From Mesoflavibacter sp. (GTDB taxonomy: Bacteria; Pseudomonadota; Alphaproteobacteria; UBA8366; Aestuariispiraceae), in the NCBI GenBank assembly GCA_017792345.1, contig CP051228.1, positions 3,688,148-3,752,147 on the forward strand: DNA of 64,000 nucleotides, given 5' to 3'. Positions 37,374-44,168 of this stretch are shown here, in pieces. The notes under the pieces are model-generated. The model did no database searches. It saw only the letters and a program-made list of their open reading frames with translations, and was not told the DNA's origin. Numbering within the stretch: position 1 is the stretch's first letter; each line of letters starts with the position of its first letter. The translations under genes and the position numbers were made by a program.

Positions 37374-37390
37374 TTTCAGATTTGTGAAAG
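37374..37390 (-). promoter_or_regulatory. Pho-box-like sequence upstream of phnC
   Basis: Read on the minus strand, CTTTCACAAATCTGAAA matches the PhoB consensus CTGTCATAAATCTGTCA at 13 of 17 positions, including the AAATCTG core. It is ~150 bases before the phnC start. The second half-site is degenerate, so PhoB control is plausible but unproven. The rest of 37224-37542 shows no gene. Confidence 0.45.
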
Positions 37391-37542
37391 GGTTCGTTGA
37401 AGGTCTAATGCGCGGTCAAACCAACTGCTTCAGAATTAAACCCGCCAGCCTGTCACAGTTAAGTAGCACAACCACCAAAATCACATTTTTTTGTTGCAGT
37501 GGATCAATTCAATAGACATTATTGTAAGAGGGAGGGTATGCA

Positions 37543-38223
37543 ATGAACGACAGAGAAGTTGATCATAGAAATTTAAATATTTCGGCAGCAAATGTTATAT
37601 ATGCCGTTTTCTTTGGTATCATTTTTGCCTACCTTATACAAAATCGAAAAGAGGTTGGGGTGATGGATTTGTTTTCCCCCATGAATGGATCAGATATCAT
37701 TGCCTTAATGTCGATATTGTTATTTTGTGTTGTAATGTGGTTGGTAGATATCGTTGGTATTAGTAATTCAAAAATGAAGGTTGATGTGTTTGTGTTAATG
37801 TTATTTGTGAGATTTATTCCAATGACGTTAAGCATAATAATGATATGTGAGAGTATTTCATTTTGGATGATTACGTTTTCGTCTGTAGTTATTGTTGATA
37901 TATTTTTAACTCTATTTTATATAGATTCTAATGATGAGCAAAAAAGAATTAATTTCAAAAAATCATCAATGAATGATGAAGATATTTTATTGAGTTATGA
38001 TGTTTTGGTATCTCAATTGAATTTGGGGTTTGCTCTTCTTAAGTGTATGTTGGGGTTGAGTGCGATGATGCTTTTTGTGATGTTTTTTGTTCATACATAC
38101 CTGATGGTTGATCGGTATGCGATCCTAACTTCTATATGCTCTTTTCTGTGTCTCGTTTTTCATCTATGTTGGTGGATTGTCATGCGATACAATTTTATGA
38201 TTGGAGCTCGAAACGATGATTGA
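37543..38223 (+). CDS. small polytopic membrane protein, unknown
   Basis: 226 aa with six apparent membrane helices (for example IYAVFFGIIFAYLI, IIALMSILLFCVVMWLVDIV, FWMITFSSVVIVDIFLTLFY). A cytosolic loop (about 125-155) holds acidic and basic residues (DSNDEQKRINFKKSSMNDED). No family recognised. GAGGGAGG precedes the ATG. Its TGA lies 8 bases inside the next gene, so it is translationally coupled to the transporter and may be an accessory subunit. Confidence 0.78.
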   Translation: MNDREVDHRNLNISAANVIYAVFFGIIFAYLIQNRKEVGVMDLFSPMNGSDIIALMSILLFCVVMWLVDIVGISNSKMKVDVFVLMLFVRFIPMTLSIIMICESISFWMITFSSVVIVDIFLTLFYIDSNDEQKRINFKKSSMNDEDILLSYDVLVSQLNLGFALLKCMLGLSAMMLFVMFFVHTYLMVDRYAILTSICSFLCLVFHLCWWIVMRYNFMIGARNDD

Positions 38224-39652
38224 CTCTCGTGATTCGGTAATGTTTGTTTTTTTGTTGTTGTTTATTTTTTGTGTTCCTCTGTTTTTGCGGAAGGTTAGTT
38301 TTGTAGAGAAAATAAATAACAATAAGAATACTAGTGTTGTTCTGATGACTAGTTCGTTGTTGGCGACGTATGTTGGAGGCGGACTTCTGGCGGGCATAAT
38401 TTTCTTTGGCTATCAGGGTGGGGCGGTTGGAGTTTGGATTGGCCTTTCTTATTCATTTTTCTTTTTTGCTTTAGGGTTTCTTGCTCCGGGTATTCGGGGC
38501 GCGCTTCGGAATAGGGGGGTGGGGAGTTTTGTTAAATTTGTCGAAGACGCCTATGGAAGGCGAATCTCTCAGATGGTTGGGGGTGTATATTTGATAATTT
38601 TTATTTTATTTCTTTGTGCTCAGTTTATCGCTTTACGTTTGGTTTCTGATGTTTTTTTTGATTTTTCCGGAGTTTACTTAATATTATTATGCTCAATGAT
38701 AATTTTAGTTTATACCTGTTTATCCGGTTTTCGTGGTGTGTTGTTGACGGATCTCGTTCAGTTGATTGTTTTGGTGTCTGTTATTGTTTTCCTACTTGTT
38801 CCTGCTCTTTTTGAGGAAGATTTTATACGTTTCTCAAATCTCCCAGAATCCTATTTGTTAGGTACAGAGATGGGAGTTGTCTTTGCTGTTGGATCGTTGT
38901 TGTTTGCTGGCATGTCATTACTGGTTCGGATTGACGCTTGGGATAGAATTCATTCTTCTAAAGATGCTAAGACAGCTAGAATTTCTTTGTGTTTAACTGG
39001 ATTTCTAATTCTACCATTTTTTGTTGTTTATTCTTTGTTGGGGATGGATGCGAAGTTGTTGGGTATCGGAGTAGCAGATGAGGCAACTTTGCTTGAAGGT
39101 CTCCTGAATAGATATTTTACATCTCAATTATTAGTATTATGCGTTGCCGGTAGTTTTTTGGCGGCAATCATTTCGTCCGCGGATTCTCTCGTTCATTCTT
39201 TGGTGCTAAATTATATTCATAACAAAGAGTCTTTGCGAGTTCATTGGGATATTATCGATGGAGAATTGGATTGTGCTGAAACTTCCTCTAAAGTTAAAGT
39301 GAGTCAGACAGTTATCAACAGAGAGTATTGCTTGTCGGCATTTGCAATTGTTTTTGTGGCTTCCTCTGTTTCAGTTCTTTTTCCAGATATCGTTAGTATT
39401 ATCGTTGTAGCAACATCACTGCTTGTCATTTTTGTACCGATGACAGTCGGTGCTTTGATCTTGCCGAAAGCAAATGGGCGAGCTGCGATTGCTAGCTTAG
39501 CTGGCGGTATAGGGGCGTTTGTTGTAGCGTATCCGTTCATGAACAATAGTTCGTTCGTCCCCGCGTTTGCGGTTTCGCTAACTGCCTATGGATTAGTGCA
39601 TGTTAGGGCGCGCGGGCGTAAGATCGGTGATGCGTCAAAGCTGAAGGATTAA
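38216..39652 (+). CDS. sodium:solute symporter-family-like transporter
   Basis: About 478 aa with 12-13 membrane helices. SSS-type features: an early TSSLLATYVGGGLLAGIIFFGY (helix 1 substrate/Na region), LIVYTCLSGFRGVLLTDLVQ, and SSADSLVHSLVLNYI. Sodium-driven uptake of a small organic solute is likely; substrate unknown. ATG 38216 is used (GGAG 9 bases upstream) rather than TTG 38201. It overlaps the upstream membrane gene by 8 bases and is followed 4 bases later by a GNAT gene. Strongly AT-biased codons. Confidence 0.82.
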   Translation: MIDSRDSVMFVFLLLFIFCVPLFLRKVSFVEKINNNKNTSVVLMTSSLLATYVGGGLLAGIIFFGYQGGAVGVWIGLSYSFFFFALGFLAPGIRGALRNRGVGSFVKFVEDAYGRRISQMVGGVYLIIFILFLCAQFIALRLVSDVFFDFSGVYLILLCSMIILVYTCLSGFRGVLLTDLVQLIVLVSVIVFLLVPALFEEDFIRFSNLPESYLLGTEMGVVFAVGSLLFAGMSLLVRIDAWDRIHSSKDAKTARISLCLTGFLILPFFVVYSLLGMDAKLLGIGVADEATLLEGLLNRYFTSQLLVLCVAGSFLAAIISSADSLVHSLVLNYIHNKESLRVHWDIIDGELDCAETSSKVKVSQTVINREYCLSAFAIVFVASSVSVLFPDIVSIIVVATSLLVIFVPMTVGALILPKANGRAAIASLAGGIGAFVVAYPFMNNSSFVPAFAVSLTAYGLVHVRARGRKIGDASKLKD

Positions 39653-39656
39653 ATTG

Positions 39657-40169
39657 ATGGTAAAAGAAGTTATCCATGTTCCAGTTGATAGGCATGATCT
39701 GTTAATTAGACACATGGAACGCTTTGACGACAGGTACTTTCCAAGTCTGTCGTACCGATTTGGTAGTGTTGATGTGTTTTTGCGAAATTGGGTAAGTCAC
39801 GATGGGAGATGCGTCGCCTTATCTGAGTATGGTCGTATTACTGCTTCAATTGGTTTCTGGTTAGATGAAGACGGTAAATGGTATGTTGATTGGCTAAACT
39901 CGGAGAAGGAGGGGCTTTCAGGCGGCGGATTTGCGTTGATGATTTATGAGGCTGTAAAAGTGATTTCGGAGGAAAGTTCTCGAAATGTTACCTTTCGAAC
40001 TTGGCAAGGAAACAAGTCTTTGATTTCGTTGAGTCAGAAGCTTGGATTTAGAGTTTACGACGTGCTTCTGAGTGATATCGTTCCGGAACGAATTTCATTT
40101 TATTTTACCGCGGATCGAAACGTTATATTGCGACAAGTTCTTAAGTATGTTCGTCTCGAAGACGTTTAG
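39657..40169 (+). CDS. GNAT-family N-acetyltransferase-like protein
   Basis: About 170 aa. The GNAT fold is suggested by a central strand (KWYVDWLNSE), a glycine turn GLSGGGFALMIYEAV where acetyl-CoA pyrophosphate would bind, and the late FRTWQGNKSLISLSQKLGFRVYD (helix-strand typical of the C-terminal GNAT half). It is the third gene of the AT-rich island, so it may modify the compound taken up by the adjacent transporter. ATG 39657 has GAAGGA upstream. Confidence 0.72.
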   Translation: MVKEVIHVPVDRHDLLIRHMERFDDRYFPSLSYRFGSVDVFLRNWVSHDGRCVALSEYGRITASIGFWLDEDGKWYVDWLNSEKEGLSGGGFALMIYEAVKVISEESSRNVTFRTWQGNKSLISLSQKLGFRVYDVLLSDIVPERISFYFTADRNVILRQVLKYVRLEDV

Positions 40170-40201
40170 AGCTAAATTTTGTGGCGCCTATAGGCTTTTC
40201 G

Positions 40202-40540
40202 ATGTTATCCAATCCCTTGAAGCTCAACAAATTGCAGGCCCGAACCTTGGTTCTTGCTCAGGTCATCGCGCGCCAACCGAATGGCGGCATTGCCGATCCG
40301 GCGACTGGGGACATCCGGCTGGCCCGGATACCGCATGCCCATGGCGATCATGTCCATGTCGGCCCCTTTGTGGTGTCCGCGCGGGACGCCAGCGGGTTCT
40401 CAAATCCTGCGGTATGGGTTGCGCTGGCACGTAAAGGGTTGGTCCGCAGTCCGGACATGCGCGACATCGCCCTAACGCCGGAAGGTCAGGCCTACGACAC
40501 GGGCCTCGGCAAGCAATTCCTGGAAGAGAGCGACCACTAA
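40202..40540 (+). CDS. conserved-looking hypothetical protein, 112 aa
   Basis: Family not recognised. N-terminus MLSNPLKLNKLQARTLVLAQVIA is helical. A His-rich segment HAHGDHVHVGPFVVSARDASGF could bind metal, and the C-terminal half (AVWVALARKGLVRS, DIALTPEGQAYD) resembles a small winged-helix. An upstream GTG at 40181 is the alternative start. Codon use is back to the high-GC style, so it is outside the AT-rich island. Confidence 0.62.
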   Translation: MLSNPLKLNKLQARTLVLAQVIARQPNGGIADPATGDIRLARIPHAHGDHVHVGPFVVSARDASGFSNPAVWVALARKGLVRSPDMRDIALTPEGQAYDTGLGKQFLEESDH

Positions 40541-40625
40541 TCCCTTGCGCCACATTTGGCGTTTGCGACGGGCGCGCTTACTCTCTCCTTACCGACAATG
40601 AAATTCGTGAGGGGCGGGGCGTACG

Positions 40626-41249
40626 ATGACAATCGAACTCTATACCTGGGGCACGCCGAACGGCCGCAAGGTCTCGATCATGCTCGAGGAAGTGGGGCTA
40701 GATTACTCGGTTCATCCGGTGAATATCGGCAAGGACGAACAGTTCGCACCGGATTTCCTGAAGATCAGTCCGAACAACAAGATCCCGGCCATCGTCGATC
40801 CGGATGGGCCGGGCGGTGAGCCGATCTCGGTGTTTGAGACCGGGGCGATTCTCACCTATCTGGCGGAAAAGACCGGCAGTGGACTCTGGCCGACCGATTT
40901 CCGTCAGCGCACCAAGGTCAATGAATGGCTGATGTTCCAGATGGGGGGCGTCGGACCGATGTTCGGGCAGGCCAATCATTTCCTGCATTTCAATCCGGGC
41001 AAGTCCGACTATGCCGAACAGCGCTATCGCAACGAGGCGCATCGGCTTTACGGTGTCCTGGATAAGCGTCTGGGCGAAGTCCCGTTTATCGCGGGCGATG
41101 CCTATAGCGTCGCCGATATCGCAATCTATCCGTGGGTGGCGCGCTGGGAATGGCATCAGATTGATCTGAAATCCCTGCCCAATGTCTGGCGCTGGTTCTC
41201 GGAACTGGGGCAGCGCGCTGCGGTGGCGAAGGGAATGTCAGTACCCTGA
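40626..41249 (+). CDS. glutathione S-transferase-like protein (YfcG/GstB type)
   Basis: 207 aa. Thioredoxin-fold N-domain: YTWGTPNGRKVSIMLEEVGLDY with the TPNG motif used by YfcG-type disulfide-bond reductases, then the glutathione-binding NNKIPAIVD and FETGAILTYLAE. The helical C-domain has AYSVADIAIYPW. Probable glutathione-dependent disulfide reductase or conjugation enzyme. A GC hairpin follows it. Confidence 0.88.
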   Translation: MTIELYTWGTPNGRKVSIMLEEVGLDYSVHPVNIGKDEQFAPDFLKISPNNKIPAIVDPDGPGGEPISVFETGAILTYLAEKTGSGLWPTDFRQRTKVNEWLMFQMGGVGPMFGQANHFLHFNPGKSDYAEQRYRNEAHRLYGVLDKRLGEVPFIAGDAYSVADIAIYPWVARWEWHQIDLKSLPNVWRWFSELGQRAAVAKGMSVP

Positions 41250-41262
41250 CAGGGGACTACCG

Positions 41263-41280
41263 GGGGCCGCTTGCGGCCCC
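41263..41280 (+). terminator. GC-rich hairpin after the GST gene
   Basis: Arms GGGGCCGC (41263-41270) and GCGGCCCC (41273-41280) are exact complements with a 2-base gap, 14 bases after the GST stop. No T-run follows, so termination efficiency is uncertain. It separates the GST from the ureohydrolase. Confidence 0.45.
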
Positions 41281-41334
41281 TCGACTCCTGCGCCAAGCTT
41301 CCGAACCAAGCCCGGTTTGCCAGGAGTGTCCCGA

Positions 41335-42309
41335 ATGTCCGACGAGATCGATTTCAAACCCGTATCCGGAACCGTTCTGCCGCGCTTTGCCGGTATACCG
41401 ACCTTCATGCGGCTGCCCCATCTGGCGCCCGAGAAAGCGGATGCGGTAGATATCGGCATCACGGGCGTGCCCTGGGACGGCGGAACGACGAATCGGGCGG
41501 GCGCCCGGCATGGGCCGCGTCAGATGCGCGACATGTCGACCATGATGCGCAATTGCCATCACGTCACCGGCATCATGCCTTTCGACCTGGCGAACTGCGC
41601 CGATCTGGGGGACAGCCCGGTCAATCCGATCCAATTGGAAGACACGCTGGAACGGGTCGAAGGGCATTTCCGAAAGATTCACGCGAAAGGCATTCTGCCG
41701 CTGACGGCGGGCGGAGACCATCTGATCTCGCTGCCGATCATGCGCGCCATCGCGGACACATCGAACCCGTTGGGCATGGTCCATTTCGATGCCCATACGG
41801 ATACCTGGGACCGCTATTTCGGCGGGGCGATGTACACGCACGGCACTCCCTTCCGCCGCGCCATCGAGGAAGGGCTGCTGGACCCGAAACGGACGATTCA
41901 GATCGGTATCCGCGGTGGTCTGTATCACCCCAAGGACAAGGAATGGGGATTGGCGCAGGGTATTCGCGTCGTCGAGATCGAGGAATATTTCGACCTGGGA
42001 CCCGACAAGGTCGCGGAACTGGCGCGGGAAATCGTCGGCGGCGGTCCTGCCTATATCTCTTTCGATGTCGACGGAATGGACCCGGTTTACGCGCCCGGCA
42101 CGGGCACGCCGGAGATCGGCGGCTATTCCACACATGACGCGCAGCGCATGGTGCGGGGACTGCGCGGCCTGGATATCGTCGGGGCGGATGTCGTCGAGGT
42201 CGCACCGCCCTTCGATCCGTCCGGCGCGACCGCGCTGGCAGGGGTCACCATCATGTGGGAGATCCTGTGCCTGATGGCCGAAAAGGTCGCCCATCGCAAA
42301 GCCGGCTGA
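41335..42309 (+). CDS. ureohydrolase, agmatinase/guanidino-acid hydrolase type
   Basis: 324 aa. Mn-binding motifs of the arginase/agmatinase family: GGDHLISLPIMRA, HFDAHTDTWD and SFDVDGMDPVYAPGTGTPE. It hydrolyses a guanidino group to urea plus an amine. Agmatine is the obvious substrate given the decarboxylase downstream, but guanidinobutyrate, guanidinopropionate or guanidine are possible. ATG 41335 has AGGAG 9 bases upstream. It opens the same-strand run 41335-49772, with 21 bases to the next gene. Confidence 0.9.
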   Translation: MSDEIDFKPVSGTVLPRFAGIPTFMRLPHLAPEKADAVDIGITGVPWDGGTTNRAGARHGPRQMRDMSTMMRNCHHVTGIMPFDLANCADLGDSPVNPIQLEDTLERVEGHFRKIHAKGILPLTAGGDHLISLPIMRAIADTSNPLGMVHFDAHTDTWDRYFGGAMYTHGTPFRRAIEEGLLDPKRTIQIGIRGGLYHPKDKEWGLAQGIRVVEIEEYFDLGPDKVAELAREIVGGGPAYISFDVDGMDPVYAPGTGTPEIGGYSTHDAQRMVRGLRGLDIVGADVVEVAPPFDPSGATALAGVTIMWEILCLMAEKVAHRKAG

Positions 42310-42330
42310 GCGGCCGCACAGGCAAGGATC

Positions 42331-43086
42331 GTGGACCTTCTGTTGACCTTTGACTGGTGGGTCGTCGCCATCCTGGCCGCCATCGCCGGTGTTGCGCGCG
42401 GCCTGTCCGGGTTCGGCATCGGGTTGATCATGATGCCGATCGGCGGCGCGTTGCTGACGCCGGCTTTCATGGTGCCGGTGCTTTCAATCCTGGACAGCCC
42501 TGCGTCGGTCTTCCTGCTGGCCGAGGCCTGGAAGCGAATCGACAAGCGAGATGTCCTGATACTGGCATCTGCGGCCGCTGTCTGCATGCCTGCGGGGATC
42601 TGGATCCTGACCTATGTCGAGGCAGGCACGGTAGCGGTCTGCGCCAACGCGGTCGCCCTGGCGACGGCCGTCGCGCTGCTGGCCGGACTGCGCCTGCGCG
42701 GCGCGCCCTCCTTGGCGAGAAGCCTGGCAACCGGAGGCCTTTCGGGCGTCCTGCAGGGGGCGGCGGCGCTGCCGGGGCCGCCGATCATTCTGGGATGGGT
42801 CGCGGCACAGATTCCCGGCCCGGCCCTGCGTGCCAATATCATCGCCTATTTCGCGCTGATTGACGCGCTTGTCGTCCCGATGCTCTGGATATCCGGGCTG
42901 TTCACGGTGGAGGTGCTGTGGTTCGGGGCCAGTCTGCTGCCCCTCTATCTCGGCGGCGTCCTGATCGGTCGGAAGGCGTTCGGGGTGATATCGGAAGGTC
43001 TGTTCCGCCGGGTCGTGCTGGGACTGGTCATCCTGGGGGCGCTCAGCGGCATCGTCGTCGTGTCATTGGGCGGCGGCGCGGGATGA
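42331..43086 (+). CDS. TauE/SafE-family membrane permease/exporter
   Basis: 251 aa with about eight hydrophobic helices. Start region WWVVAILAAIAGVARGLSGFG and the internal repeat LAGLRLRGAPSL / GGLSGVLQGAAALPGPPIILG carry the G-rich repeats of TauE/SafE (DUF81) proteins, which export sulfite or organic acids. GTG start. Position between ureohydrolase and nitrilase genes suggests it moves a substrate or product of that pathway. Confidence 0.87.
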   Translation: MDLLLTFDWWVVAILAAIAGVARGLSGFGIGLIMMPIGGALLTPAFMVPVLSILDSPASVFLLAEAWKRIDKRDVLILASAAAVCMPAGIWILTYVEAGTVAVCANAVALATAVALLAGLRLRGAPSLARSLATGGLSGVLQGAAALPGPPIILGWVAAQIPGPALRANIIAYFALIDALVVPMLWISGLFTVEVLWFGASLLPLYLGGVLIGRKAFGVISEGLFRRVVLGLVILGALSGIVVVSLGGGAG

Positions 43087-43175
43087 CGCGGTGCGGGAAA
43101 TCGCTTTGTTTACAGATCACCCGCCCTGTGTTGTCCTTGTTATTCAAAGAAAACGAAGGATGGACCACACCCCGT

Positions 43176-44168
43176 ATGCAGCCCTTTGCAATCGCCGGCG
43201 TTCAAATGCATGTCGGCGCTTATACCGAGAACGTTTCCGCCATCCGCCAACGCCTCGATTTGACGGTCGCCCGTTTCCCCTGGGTCCAAATGGTCCTGTT
43301 CTCGGAGCTGGCGCCCTATGGGCCGCTGCCCCAGCACGCCCAGGATTTGCCCGGACCGACCGAAGAGGCATTTCAGGAAATGGCGCGCGCGCACGGGGTC
43401 TGGTTGATCCCCGGTTCCGTCTTCGAGCGGGTCGGCGACAAGATCTACAACACGGCTATCGTGATCAATCCGGACGGCGAAGTCGTCGGCCGTTACCGCA
43501 AGATGTTTCCCTTCCGGCCCTATGAGGATGGGGTCGAGGCGGGGACGGAATTCCTGATCTTCGATGTGCCGAACGTTGGTCGGTTCGGCCTGTCGATCTG
43601 TTACGATATCTGGTTCCCGGAAACGACGCGGACGCTGACCGCCCAGGGGGTGGAGGTTCTGCTGCATCCGGTTCTGACCGGAACCGTCGATCGGGACGTC
43701 GAGCTTTCCATCGCGCGCGCCTCCGCCGCGATGTTCCAGTGCTATATCTTCGACATCAACGGTTTGGGGGCAGGCGGCTGCGGGCGATCCTGCGTGGTCG
43801 ATCCGTCCGGGCTGATCCTGTATCAGGCAGCCGGGCAGGAGGAGATCATTCCGATCGAGGTCGATCTGGACCTGGTCCGGCGTCAGCGCGAGACCGGTCT
43901 GAAAGGCCTCGGGCAAACCCTGAAGAGCTTCCGCGACCGGGATGTCGAGTTCGGAATTTACGACCGGGCCAACCCGGCCAACGCCTATCTGAACAGTCTG
44001 GGGCCGCTTGAAATGCCGCAGCGCGGATCCCGCGCCGGTCTGGATGTCCGCCCCGGCACATTGGAGACGCCCGCCACGCAGGCCTATGGCGAAGCCACGG
44101 GGGCCGGCGGCCCTCGCCTGCATACGGTGGATCTGATTCATGGAGTAAACAGAACCGGGACAACATGA
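43176..44168 (+). CDS. nitrilase-superfamily carbon-nitrogen hydrolase
   Basis: 330 aa. The catalytic triad is visible: Glu44 (LFSELAPYG), Lys109 (RYRKMFPF) and Cys142 (SICYDIWFPET). Members hydrolyse amides, nitriles or carbamoyl amines or transfer acyl groups. The final ~50 residues are an extension beyond the core fold. ATG 43176 is chosen because the protein then starts at the conserved AIAGVQMHVG strand. It overlaps the decarboxylase start by ATGA, so the two are co-translated, strongly suggesting one pathway. Confidence 0.88.
   Translation: MQPFAIAGVQMHVGAYTENVSAIRQRLDLTVARFPWVQMVLFSELAPYGPLPQHAQDLPGPTEEAFQEMARAHGVWLIPGSVFERVGDKIYNTAIVINPDGEVVGRYRKMFPFRPYEDGVEAGTEFLIFDVPNVGRFGLSICYDIWFPETTRTLTAQGVEVLLHPVLTGTVDRDVELSIARASAAMFQCYIFDINGLGAGGCGRSCVVDPSGLILYQAAGQEEIIPIEVDLDLVRRQRETGLKGLGQTLKSFRDRDVEFGIYDRANPANAYLNSLGPLEMPQRGSRAGLDVRPGTLETPATQAYGEATGAGGPRLHTVDLIHGVNRTGTT

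Larger units (their letters stand above)
37400..40180. other. AT-rich island, probable horizontal acquisition
   Basis: Base composition changes sharply at about 37.4 kb and returns at about 40.2 kb. Within it codons favour A/T at the third position (many TTT, ATT, TTA), unlike every flanking gene. It holds three same-strand, tightly packed genes. No integrase, transposase, tRNA or flanking repeat was seen. It lies directly upstream of phnC. Confidence 0.8.

Noticed and set aside
37543-39652. A single gene broken by a frameshift in the AT-rich island
   Set aside because: The two frames overlap by only 8 bases, and the second has its own ATG with GGAG upstream and a complete transporter, so they are two coupled genes.
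41250-41334. Guanidine riboswitch before the ureohydrolase
   Set aside because: Only a GC-rich terminator-like hairpin is visible; no conserved guanidine-riboswitch core was found.
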